Shown piece by piece: positions 13,840-19,991 of a DNA stretch of 20,666 nucleotides. The position numbers and the translations under genes are program-made. The notes under the pieces were generated by a model, which saw only the letters and a program-made list of their open reading frames with translations, searched no databases and was not told the DNA's origin. Origin of the DNA: a virus; IMG/VR virus record IMGVR_UViG_3300035086_000081, positions 1 through 20,666 of that record, one strand, 5' to 3'. Positions within the stretch are counted from its first letter, which is position 1; each line of letters opens with the position of its first letter.

Positions 13840-14481
13840 ATGTTGGATAAAACGACGACGAAACCAAAAGCGAAAGTTTCCATACCGGCGGCGTCAGAAC
13901 CCGCACTTGGGCCAGCGACGCCAACGATCCGCACAATTCAGATCACCATCGATGGCATCAAACCGCTGCTCACTCATAACCCGGAATCCATGGGCGGCGA
14001 TACGAGCGCCAAGCGCGGCACGAGAATCCCCGAGGCCGAAGTAGAAGCCGAGAACGGCGTCTATCGCCTTCCGGATGGCACCTGCGCAATCAAGGGCGAA
14101 GCCTTTCGCGCCTCGCTGCTTGGCGCCGCCAGTGCCTGGAAGGCCAAGCGTTCGACCATGAAGAGCCACCTGGCCCACGTTGTGGTGGCCGAAGAATTGA
14201 TCCCTCTACAGCGTCGCGATGGCTCGCCGATCAAGGATTATGTGATCGACAGCAGACGCGCGATTGTACAGCGCCAGGGCATCATTCGACGCCGACCGCG
14301 TTTCGATGAGTGGTCCGCGACCTTTCGAGTTGAATTTGATCCGGTGCTGATCAAAACCCCGGAGATCATCGCCGAAATCATGGGCGACGCCGGCAACCGC
14401 ATGGGCGTCGGCGATTATCGGCCACAAAAAAACGGGCCGTTTGGCCGCTTCGCGGTGAGATCGTTCACAGTCGAGGATTGA
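13840..14481 (+). CDS. Conserved-looking phage protein of unknown function (213 aa)
   Basis: The ATG at 13840 has AAGGGAGAG upstream; the frame is open earlier only because the GGCNN tract lacks stops. The product is 213 aa. After a Lys/Pro-rich tail it shows IRTIQITIDGIKPLLTHNP, PDGTCAIKGEAFRASLLGAA, RRAIVQRQGIIRRRPRFDEW, FRVEFDPVLIKTPEIIAEIM and GNRMGVGDYRPQKNGPFGRF. I have seen this layout in phage proteins encoded near recombination genes, ending in a 'G-x-G-D-x-R-P...G-x-F' signature, but know no assigned function. The alternating beta strands and Gly-rich end recall RRM-like folds such as Cas7/RAMP proteins; that is a guess. It likely binds nucleic acid. Confidence 0.75.
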   Translation: MLDKTTTKPKAKVSIPAASEPALGPATPTIRTIQITIDGIKPLLTHNPESMGGDTSAKRGTRIPEAEVEAENGVYRLPDGTCAIKGEAFRASLLGAASAWKAKRSTMKSHLAHVVVAEELIPLQRRDGSPIKDYVIDSRRAIVQRQGIIRRRPRFDEWSATFRVEFDPVLIKTPEIIAEIMGDAGNRMGVGDYRPQKNGPFGRFAVRSFTVED

Positions 14482-14486
14482 GATGC

Positions 14487-14754
14487 GGCGTGGCACGGCC
14501 TGGCGAGGCGCGGCCAGGCGAGGCATGGCGGGGCCTGGCCGGGCGAGGCAAGGCAGGGATACTTTGTCGATTGCAGTTACGGCGCGGCGAGGCCCGGCGC
14601 GGCGCGGCAAGGCGTGGCGGGGCGGGGCGAGGCATGGCAGGGCTGTTTTGGCAATTTCCAATGGGGCTGGGCGCGGCTGGGCGAGGCAGGGCGCGGCTTG
14701 GCCTGGCGTGGCGTGGCGGGGCCTGGCCGGGCGAGGCAAGGCGGGGCAGGGCAG
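14487..14754 (+). repeat. GGCNN tracts C1 (14), C2 (12) and C3 (18 units)
   Basis: This is the largest block: 14487-14556, 14581-14640 and 14665-14754. Two 24-base linkers separate them; the first begins GGATACTTTGTCGATTGC and the second GGCTGTTTTGGCAATTTC. C3 runs into GGTTTTGACTAAGGAGG, which is the ribosome site of the ParB-like gene. Confidence 0.92.
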
Positions 14755-14776
14755 GGTTTTGACTAAGGAGGAACCG

Positions 14777-15439
14777 ATGAAACTAGCGATCGGCGAAATA
14801 GTATTCGACGAGACTATGTATCCAAGAAATGGCGTATCCGAATTCAACATTCAGCGGCTTGCGCTTGCCGGCGAGGCTGGCGCCAAGTTTCCTCCACTCG
14901 TTGTGGAAGTAAAGACGCACCGTCTCGTCGATGGGCGCCACCGTTTGGAAGTTTACCGGCGCAAGGGCATAACAAAGGTCGATGTCATCGAGAAAAAGTA
15001 TGCCAGCGACGCCGACATGTTCGCCGACGCTGTTAGGTTAAATATCGGCCACGGCACGCCGCTTGATCAATATACGATCCGTCATTCGGTGCTTCGATTG
15101 GAGCAGTATGGCTATACGCGCGAGCAGATTGCCGAGGTGGTTCGTCTGCCTCTCGAAAGGATTGAGAAGATCGAGCGCGGCTTTGCCAACGCGCCAGACG
15201 GCCATCCGATCGCACTCAAAGGCGGCCTGAGCCACCTACACGGCGAAACGCTCAACACAGAACAACAAGCGCTCAATCGCAGATACAGCGGCGGCAAGGC
15301 GACGTTTCATCTGCGTCAGCTTTGCGTGCTGATCGAGACCGATATGTGGCCGCGATCCGACGGTTTCACACATGAGATGGAAAGGCTGATTTCGCTTTGG
15401 GCGAATGTAAAGGCTCAGGCGAAATCGAGTGCGGCTTGA
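14777..15439 (+). CDS. ParB-like nuclease/Srx-domain protein
   Basis: The 220-aa protein starts at the ATG at 14777 behind an ideal TAAGGAGG. Residues about 5-85 form a ParB N-terminal-like domain: YPRNGVSEFNIQRLALAGE, PPLVVEVKTHRLVDGRHRLE (the DGRHR nucleotide-binding motif) and YRRKGITKVDVIEKKY. A helix-turn-helix-like segment follows at about 112-135 (YGYTREQIAEVVRLPLERIE). Phage proteins of this type are usually regulators or modification-related rather than partition proteins; no parA or parS is visible. It stands alone between two GGCNN blocks. Confidence 0.8.
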   Translation: MKLAIGEIVFDETMYPRNGVSEFNIQRLALAGEAGAKFPPLVVEVKTHRLVDGRHRLEVYRRKGITKVDVIEKKYASDADMFADAVRLNIGHGTPLDQYTIRHSVLRLEQYGYTREQIAEVVRLPLERIEKIERGFANAPDGHPIALKGGLSHLHGETLNTEQQALNRRYSGGKATFHLRQLCVLIETDMWPRSDGFTHEMERLISLWANVKAQAKSSAA

Positions 15440-15443
15440 GTGC

Positions 15444-15598
15444 GGCGAGGCGGGGCCAGGCCAGGCTTGGCGTGGCGCGGCGCGGCGGGGCATGGCAGGG
15501 CGAGGCATGGATACTTTGGCGATTTCCCGATGCGGCGAGGCGAGGCGCGGCATGGCGGGGCGCGGCTTGGCCTGGCCTGGCAAGGCAAGGCGAGGCAG
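15444..15598 (+). repeat. GGCNN tracts D1 (13) and D2 (13 units)
   Basis: Tracts at 15444-15508 and 15534-15598. They are separated by a linker beginning GGATACTTTGGCGATTTC. D2 is followed by GGATACTTGGATGATTTAA and then the ribosome site of the next gene. Confidence 0.92.
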
Positions 15599-15627
15599 GG
15601 ATACTTGGATGATTTAAGGGGCGGGTA

Positions 15628-15852
15628 ATGCTGAGCAAGAAATCTCACCACACGCCGGTTTTAGCTATGAGTGTCCCGGAATTTTGCCAGGCGTTCCGCA
15701 TCTCAGTGCCGTTTTACTACAAACTACGCAGACAGGGACTCGGCCCGCGCGAAATGAAATTAGGCAGTCGGGCGGTGATCTCAATGGCGGCGGCAAATGA
15801 ATGGATCACCGAGCGAGAAGGAGGTCCGAAGAATGAGCAGAAAGCGCCTTGA
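15628..15852 (+). CDS. Small AlpA/excisionase-type helix-turn-helix protein
   Basis: The 74-aa protein has the form of AlpA/MerR-like phage regulators: MSVPEFCQAFRISVPFYYKL (helix-turn-helix, about 14-33), then a wing-like LRRQGLGPREMKLGSRAVIS and a helical AAANEWITERE. Such proteins act as excisionases or transcription activators. Start ATG 15628, with GGGGCGGG upstream; the ATG of MSVPEF (15667) is an alternative. The next gene begins 20 bases before its stop, so both are made as a pair. Confidence 0.75.
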   Translation: MLSKKSHHTPVLAMSVPEFCQAFRISVPFYYKLRRQGLGPREMKLGSRAVISMAAANEWITEREGGPKNEQKAP

Positions 15853-16048
15853 AGACTCGCCACTCCCTACGGAGATCGAACTGTTGAAAATTATCAATAT
15901 CCGCCAGGCCGCCGAGCTGGCCGGCGTCAGCGTGAGAACTTTGCAAAGAGCGCACAGTGCCCGGATCATCCGCGTCAGCCCCGGCCGCCTGGGCATGCGG
16001 GTGCGCGACGCCTTGATGATCGCCGAAGGAAAGCGAGGCGCGTCATGA
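15833..16048 (+). CDS. Small helix-turn-helix DNA-binding protein
   Basis: The start ATG at 15833 is marked by a perfect GAAGGAGG 7-8 bases upstream; the open frame begins 36 bases earlier but without such a site. The 71-aa product contains NIRQAAELAGVSVRTLQRAH (about 25-44), a textbook helix-turn-helix, followed by IIRVSPGRLGMRVRDALMIA. It is probably a second regulator paired with the preceding one. Candidates for its targets are the palindromes at 10836-10999, which lack any adjacent repressor gene; this link is inference. Confidence 0.75.
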   Translation: MSRKRLEDSPLPTEIELLKIINIRQAAELAGVSVRTLQRAHSARIIRVSPGRLGMRVRDALMIAEGKRGAS

Positions 16049-16063
16049 CGGACGCAGGATTTT

Positions 16064-16213
16064 GGCGCGGCGTGGCCCGGCGCGGCATGGCACGGCGAGG
16101 CATGGCGAGGCATGGCAGGGATACTTTTGTGGATTTGGGTTGTGGCGCGGCGCGGCGGGGCGCGGCAGGGCGAGGCGTGGCGGGGCCAGGCGTGGCGGGG
16201 CAAGGCAGGGCAG
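16064..16213 (+). repeat. GGCNN tracts E1 (11) and E2 (14 units)
   Basis: Tracts at 16064-16118 and 16144-16213. The linker starts GGATACTTTTGTGGATTTG, matching the block B linker nearly base for base. E2 ends in GGATACCTTTGTCAATTTAG, then GGAGAGG as ribosome site. Confidence 0.92.
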
Positions 16214-16245
16214 GGATACCTTTGTCAATTTAGCGGAGAGGCAAC

Positions 16246-16446
16246 ATGAAAACCGAAACTGAGGTCCATCGCGACCTCAACATCATGCGGGGCATCCTCA
16301 CGCCCCTCGACGACGATAGTCGAGAGGGCATGCTCGCCGCCATTCTGCTGTGGTTTCTGACCCATCACGAGGATCGGGATACTGCGTTAGACCACCTGAT
16401 AGTCCGCATGGAAGAAATCGAAAGCGATGTAGAGCGGAAGGCGTAG
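16246..16446 (+). CDS. Small acidic protein of unknown function (66 aa)
   Basis: The product is 66 aa, acidic and helical (EVHRDLNIMRGILTPL, GMLAAILLWFLTHHEDRDTALDHLI, RMEEIESDVERK). GGAGAGG lies just upstream of the ATG. The central hydrophobic stretch is short and amphipathic, so a membrane helix is unlikely. No family is recognised. Its stop is 2 bases before the DnaA-domain gene, so the two are coexpressed. Confidence 0.65.
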   Translation: MKTETEVHRDLNIMRGILTPLDDDSREGMLAAILLWFLTHHEDRDTALDHLIVRMEEIESDVERKA

Positions 16447-16448
16447 CA

Positions 16449-16979
16449 ATGAAGGTCGCACCCGCACAAGTGCCGGATTATTCGAGCGCGGACGAAATGC
16501 TGGCGAGGTACCGGTCGATCCACTCGGCATTTTGGCGGCAGCTTATGCCTGCGCCGCCGCGGCCGCGGCCGCCCGCAGCGCTCTTGCAGCACCTTGCGCG
16601 ACCCGCTTCGCCATCGTCGCCCGCCGCACTGCCTGAGCGAATCCGCCCACCGACCGCGCCTCATGCGCCGACGTCAATGGTCGATGAGATCGTGCGGGAA
16701 ACGTGCCTGTCGTTCGGCTGCTCCAAGACCGAGCTATTTGCCCGCCGGCGCAATCTCGAGGTCGTCTACCCCCGCGGAATCGCGATGTCGCTATGCTGCA
16801 AATTGACGACGCGCAGCACAGTGGAGATCGGCCGCCGTCTCGGCGGCTTCGATCACAGCACGGTCTTGAACATCGTCCGCAAGCTGCAGCCCTATCTCGA
16901 TGCCGCCGCGGACGGAATGCCGGAGGACGCGACGGTGCATCAGTGGATCTGCTCGATGCGGTTTCATATGAACATTTGA
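16449..16979 (+). CDS. Stand-alone DnaA domain IV (DnaA-box-binding) protein
   Basis: The ATG at 16449 gives 176 aa. Residues about 78-148 match DnaA domain IV: IVRETCLSFGCSKTELFARR, NLEVVYPRGIAMSLCCKLTT, RSTVEIGRRLGGFDHSTVLN. The GGFDHST segment corresponds to the DnaA signature GGRDHTTV that reads the DnaA box. The AAA+ domain is absent; instead there is a Pro/Ala-rich disordered N-terminus (about 33-76). Proteins with only this domain occur in alphaproteobacteria and phages and probably bind DnaA boxes as competitors or regulators of replication. No adjacent ATPase gene is present. Role is inferred. Confidence 0.85.
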   Translation: MKVAPAQVPDYSSADEMLARYRSIHSAFWRQLMPAPPRPRPPAALLQHLARPASPSSPAALPERIRPPTAPHAPTSMVDEIVRETCLSFGCSKTELFARRRNLEVVYPRGIAMSLCCKLTTRSTVEIGRRLGGFDHSTVLNIVRKLQPYLDAAADGMPEDATVHQWICSMRFHMNI

Positions 16980-16986
16980 TGGATAT

Positions 16987-17066
16987 GGCCCGGCGAGGCG
17001 AGGCGCGGTACGGCCCGGCACGGCCAGGCTGGGTGTGGCCGGGCGTGGCATGGCGAGGCAAGGCAG
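16987..17066 (+). repeat. GGCNN tract F (16 units)
   Basis: Sixteen units at 16987-17066; two of them start GGT instead of GGC (near 17007 and 17032), the only deviations noticed in the whole array. It ends in GGCAGGGATATTTTGGGGAT, again the shared tail, directly before the next start codon. Confidence 0.9.
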
Positions 17067-17091
17067 GGATATTTTGGGGATTTGAAATGTC

Positions 17092-17277
17092 ATGAAAACC
17101 CTAGAGGAGCTTGAGCGCATCAGGAGAGCCGGACCCGATCTGCTTGAGGCTTTGGAGGCTATTGTCGAGGGCTTTCGCGGCGCAAACCCAGCACCCGGCA
17201 AAACGCTTACTGCAATGACCAAATACGAAGCCCGCGAGATTGCACGCGCCGCCATCGAGAAGGTCAAGTCGTGGTGA
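17092..17277 (+). CDS. Small helical protein of unknown function (61 aa)
   Basis: The 61-aa product consists of helices: KTLEELERIRRAGPDLLEAL, EAIVEGFRG, then AMTKYEAREIARAAIEKVKS. No motif is recognised. The ribosome site is weak (GGGGATTTGAAATGTC). Its end overlaps the next start (GTGGTGA). It is part of a three-gene coupled cluster. Confidence 0.6.
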   Translation: MKTLEELERIRRAGPDLLEALEAIVEGFRGANPAPGKTLTAMTKYEAREIARAAIEKVKSW

Positions 17278-17456
17278 TCGCAGCCGAGGATAAGCTCAGG
17301 GAGATCGAGCGCGAGCTGAAGCTGCGCCGGCGGCTGTACCCGCACTGGATCGAGATCGGCAAGATCGAGGCGGGTGACGCCAAGCGGCAGATCGATATCC
17401 TGGTCGAGATCGCGGACGACTACGAGAAGCAGGCGCAGTCGGAGCGCCTTTTATGA
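17271..17456 (+). CDS. Small coiled-coil-like protein (61 aa, GTG start)
   Basis: The GTG at 17271 follows GAGAAGG at about 7 bases; the adjacent GTG at 17274 is equally possible and would overlap the previous stop as GTGA. The 61-aa product is charged and helical (EDKLREIERELKLRRRLYPH, ILVEIADDYEKQ). The pattern resembles phage small proteins found near replication genes, of unknown role. It overlaps the next gene by 4 bases (ATGA). Confidence 0.6.
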   Translation: MVIAAEDKLREIERELKLRRRLYPHWIEIGKIEAGDAKRQIDILVEIADDYEKQAQSERLL

Positions 17457-17827
17457 TCGATGCCGAGACAATCCAAATCTTGCTCGACCTTCTCAACCCG
17501 TTGCACGGCTCGCTCGATATACAAGTCACCGAGCAGTTCACCGATGAACGAGAATTGGCCCCTCCAAAGGAACGCGAATACGCCGTCAACGTCACTTGGC
17601 AGAATGAGCGCGATTTGACGCAAGCCGTTATGATTCTGGAAAAGAGAAAGGCTGCCCTCGCGGCGGTCGCCTCGGTGCTGCTCGAATGGCGCGACGCGCG
17701 CGCGGCGTTCCTGGCGTGCATCGACACCGCGCCGCACGAGGACCAGACCATCCCGGCGAATATTGGCCGCCGCTTCGCCGATGCCGAAGAGAAGCTGTTC
17801 GAGGTCGCAAAGGCCCTCGGCTCTTGA
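17453..17827 (+). CDS. Hypothetical protein (124 aa), last gene of the rightward operon
   Basis: The 124-aa product has no recognised domain. The N-terminal part (ETIQILLDLLNPLHGSLDIQ, EYAVNVTWQNERDLTQAVMI) looks mixed alpha/beta. Residues 60-122 are helical and alanine-rich (KRKAALAAVASVLLEWRDAR, RRFADAEEKLFEVAKAL). The ATG overlaps the previous stop. No further gene follows before the terminator at 18000. Confidence 0.65.
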   Translation: MIDAETIQILLDLLNPLHGSLDIQVTEQFTDERELAPPKEREYAVNVTWQNERDLTQAVMILEKRKAALAAVASVLLEWRDARAAFLACIDTAPHEDQTIPANIGRRFADAEEKLFEVAKALGS

Positions 17828-17889
17828 GAGGGAAAGGCCGGAAAATGACGCTCAGAGGAGAACGATATACATGCGACAATTAACTATAC

Positions 17890-17917
17890 TTGACTTCCGC
17901 CAAGTAATCGCTATTAT
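17890..17917 (+). promoter_or_regulatory. Strong sigma-70-like promoter
   Basis: TTGACT (17890-17895), 16-base spacer, TATTAT (17912-17917) in a locally AT-rich stretch. It reads rightward, but only about 110 bases remain before the terminator and the convergent integrase gene, so it cannot serve a normal gene there. Confidence 0.55.
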
Positions 17918-17923
17918 ATAGTT

Positions 17924-18025
17924 ATCGAGACCGGGACGTTCCCTGGCCCAGACCAGCAAAATGACGCGGAAGTAGCGGTGTGCCCAACCCTCGATCCACA
18001 ACCCCGGCCGCTAGGCCGGGGTTCT
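17924..18025 (+). ncRNA. Candidate small RNA between promoter and terminator
   Basis: A transcript from the promoter at 17890 would start near 17924 and end at the hairpin 18000-18023, about 100 nt. It would carry a 5' hairpin (about 17930-17945, GGGA-CGT-TCCC core with outer CC/GG pairs) and the terminator hairpin. No open frame with a ribosome site longer than a few codons lies in it. It could act as an antisense or regulatory RNA, or simply be a leader. Confidence 0.3.
18000..18023. terminator. Hairpin terminator between convergent operon ends
   Basis: A perfect 10-bp stem, AACCCCGGCC (18000-18009), loop GCTA, GGCCGGGGTT (18014-18023). On the plus strand it is followed by CTGCGTTT, so the T-tract is weak. 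Being symmetric, it can serve the rightward operon and the integrase gene, which ends at 18037 from the other side. Confidence 0.7.
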
Positions 18026-18036
18026 GCGTTTGGGGG

Positions 18037-19275
18037 TTACCTCTTCAGACTAACCACGTTGTCGGCGGGCGCCTCGTCCTGCAGCAGGCCGCGGCGGAAA
18101 ATCTCGTCGCTGTGCGAGGCGATGTCCTTCGCGTAGTGCTTCTCGATCATCACGACGCTGGTATCGCTGACCGCCGCCACAATTCGGATCGGCGTGCCGG
18201 CCAGTAACTGCCGCGTGATGGCCGAGTGCCGCAGCGCGTACAGCGTAATCCGATCGGGATCGAGCCCGACCGCCGCGACGACCTCGCGGACCGCCGGGCG
18301 ATAGAACGAGCACGGGTCATGGCCCCAGGGAAGCCCGCTGGTGCGCTGAACGAGCAGCGGGGCATGTGTAGCCCTCCCCTCGGCTGCGGCCCTCAGGCGC
18401 CGCGCTAGCGAGGCGGTGACGGGCACGGCGACGTGCTCGGCCAAACGGGCGAGTCGGTCCTTGCTGCCGCCCTTGGCCGACCTCGGCATCATGAGGCGCG
18501 GCGGGACGTCCAGCAGATCGGCGATGGTGAGACGCGCCACCTGGACCGGCCTCGCCCCGGTCGCGGCCAGCACGTCGACGAACAGCCCGAGCTGCGGATC
18601 ATGCTCATAGGCCGCGCGGACGATTGCCCGCACCTGATCGTCGGTGAGGACCACGTTGCGCGCCCGTGCCGCCGCCGGCAGCGCCTTGATCTTCAGCTCG
18701 CCCAGGTGCGCCCGAACGCGGGCGTCGGTCTCGGCGGCCAGGGCAAACGACGCCATCAGGCCTTTCACGAGCCGGTTGACGGTCGCGGCCTGCCGATCGC
18801 CGACCAGGCTGTCGCGCCAGCGCCCGAGCTCGCCGCGGGAGAGCAACTGCACAGGCTTGTCGAGCATGGCCGCCGGCAGTAGCGCGCGCGGCTGCTGCGC
18901 GTTGTAGGGTCGGCCGCCGCGGGCTTTCAAATAGGTCTCGTAGCGATCGAGCGCCTCGCCGGCGGTGACTGGCCGGCTCTCGTCGACCGGCGCCCCCGGC
19001 TGCTGACGCGCCAGCTTGCGGGCTTCCTCCTGGGCTTGCCAGAAGGTCAGCACGGCCGGCGGCGCGGCGGGCTCAAGATCGTCGGCGAGGCCGATGCGCT
19101 TCATCCACTCCGCACCATTGCCGCGGACGCGGACGCTCCACGTGCCGGCCCCAGCGTTGCGGCGATAGCCGAGCGAGATGTTGGGCGCCAGGGCCACCCA
19201 GATCGGCTTTTTGGCGATCGGCAGCTTGAGGCGGGCGGTGGCGCTTTCGAGCTTGGGGGCGCGGGGCTTGGGCAT
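18037..19275 (-). CDS. int: Tyrosine-type phage integrase
   Basis: The 412-aa protein belongs to the tyrosine recombinases. The N-terminal part (about 20-65) contains an arm-binding/DUF4102-like beta region (WVALAPNISLGYRRNAGAGT). A SAM-like core-binding domain lies at about 100-200, and the catalytic domain from about 205. Catalytic residues seen are R242 (ATGARPVQVARL), K268/K272 (AKGGSKD), R349 in LYALRHSAITR and the nucleophile Y381 (EKHYAK). Two His positions are altered: Tyr at 346 in box II, and no His in VSDTSVVMIE. Such variants are common in this subgroup. It catalyses integration and excision. The start at 19275 lies 3 bases after the exported-protein stop. Confidence 0.92.
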   Translation of the reverse strand: MPKPRAPKLESATARLKLPIAKKPIWVALAPNISLGYRRNAGAGTWSVRVRGNGAEWMKRIGLADDLEPAAPPAVLTFWQAQEEARKLARQQPGAPVDESRPVTAGEALDRYETYLKARGGRPYNAQQPRALLPAAMLDKPVQLLSRGELGRWRDSLVGDRQAATVNRLVKGLMASFALAAETDARVRAHLGELKIKALPAAARARNVVLTDDQVRAIVRAAYEHDPQLGLFVDVLAATGARPVQVARLTIADLLDVPPRLMMPRSAKGGSKDRLARLAEHVAVPVTASLARRLRAAAEGRATHAPLLVQRTSGLPWGHDPCSFYRPAVREVVAAVGLDPDRITLYALRHSAITRQLLAGTPIRIVAAVSDTSVVMIEKHYAKDIASHSDEIFRRGLLQDEAPADNVVSLKR

Positions 19276-19278
19276 GAA

Positions 19279-19758
19279 TCACCGGCTGCGTGAAAGCGTC
19301 GGCGGCATGCCGAGGACCGCCCAAAAGCACGTCGGCGGCTCGGGTGGCCCTGACTGCGGTGATGGACTGGCGCCTGGATTCCACCCGTCAGTCATCTCTA
19401 AGCAAACGATGCCATCCCAACCTGCAAATATCTTCGCGACCCGATACTTGTGGTTTGTCAGGAGCGGGCCACAGACATTGCTCCAAAAGGCGGCCACTCC
19501 TCCATCGCTGATCCGTCGGTTAGCCGGCAAGTCGTGAGCTTGAACGAAGTCCTCAACCGCTGCTGCGCTGTGACCGGACCAGACGTAAATGCGATACGCC
19601 TCCTGCGCGTTCTTTAGATCGTAGCACTGGACGTAGTCTCGATCGTAGACGTCCCCCACGGGCCAACTGATCATTTGGCCGACCTTCAGGTGGGGCGGAT
19701 CGGCTTTGGCGGGCAGTGCGATGCAGACGAGCGCGAGCATCAAAATCTTGGTCTTCAT
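19279..19758 (-). CDS. Small exported protein, lysogeny-region 'moron' candidate
   Basis: From the ATG at 19758 (AGAGGG upstream) the product is 159 aa and begins with a classic signal peptide, MKTKILMLALVCIALPAKA, with a predicted cut before DPP (about 19/20). The mature part has four Cys (about 45, 96, 119, 144), allowing two disulfides in the periplasm, and a Pro/Ser-rich tail. I do not recognise its family. A frame extending upstream to 19866 lacks a good start. It sits directly before int in the same direction, between int and the attachment region, the usual place of lysogenic-conversion genes expressed from the prophage. Confidence 0.7.
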   Translation of the reverse strand: MKTKILMLALVCIALPAKADPPHLKVGQMISWPVGDVYDRDYVQCYDLKNAQEAYRIYVWSGHSAAAVEDFVQAHDLPANRRISDGGVAAFWSNVCGPLLTNHKYRVAKIFAGWDGIVCLEMTDGWNPGASPSPQSGPPEPPTCFWAVLGMPPTLSRSR

Positions 19759-19763
19759 TGTTG

Positions 19764-19782
19764 GGTGTCCCTCTGGTGTCCC
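19764..19782 (+). repeat. Tandem GGTGTCCC pair 1, candidate integrase arm sites
   Basis: GGTGTCCC at 19764-19771 and again at 19775-19782, exactly 11 bases apart. It is one of two identical-spacing pairs beside the integrase gene. It also lies just upstream of the exported-protein start, where it could influence that promoter. An adjacent small inverted repeat TGTAC-GGCT-GTACA is at 19794-19807. Confidence 0.5.
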
Positions 19783-19971
19783 AAATAGCGGAATGTACGG
19801 CTGTACACGCCCATAGAACAACATAGACACTTCCGCTTGTGCCGCAAGGGTTTCTGCGGCCACCAACTATGCCATGTTAAGACACCAGACACAATAAATT
19901 ACCCTTGTAGGGTACGTGGCAACAGGCATGCCGGAAGCAAAAGGCTAGCAATATCAATGATGTGTTGGAAG

Positions 19972-19991
19972 TGGTGTCCCAATGGTGTCCC
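19972..19991 (+). repeat. Tandem TGGTGTCCC pair 2, candidate integrase arm sites
   Basis: TGGTGTCCC at 19972-19980 and 19983-19991, again 11 bases apart (one helical turn). A perfect hairpin TACCCT-TGT-AGGGTA lies at 19900-19914 between the two pairs. Together these would frame an attachment-site region. The 19759-20147 stretch holds no gene I can support. Confidence 0.5.

Noticed and set aside
13652-16262. Long open frames through the GGCNN tracts on both strands, coding Arg/Gly/Ala-rich repeats
   Set aside because: The five-base period and near absence of T and TA make stop codons rare in all frames; the peptides change frame and have no consistent reading, so they are by-products of the repeat.
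12378-17066. GGCNN tracts as a CRISPR array
   Set aside because: Units are 5 bases with no repeat-spacer alternation and no cas genes.
17871-17921. 16-codon frame MRQLTILDFRQVIAII behind AGAGGAG
   Set aside because: Good ribosome site but very short and overlapping the promoter-like element; not enough to call a gene.
18000-18023. tRNA gene near the integrase as attachment site
   Set aside because: Only a simple hairpin is present; no cloverleaf or T-arm sequence was found here or in the right end.
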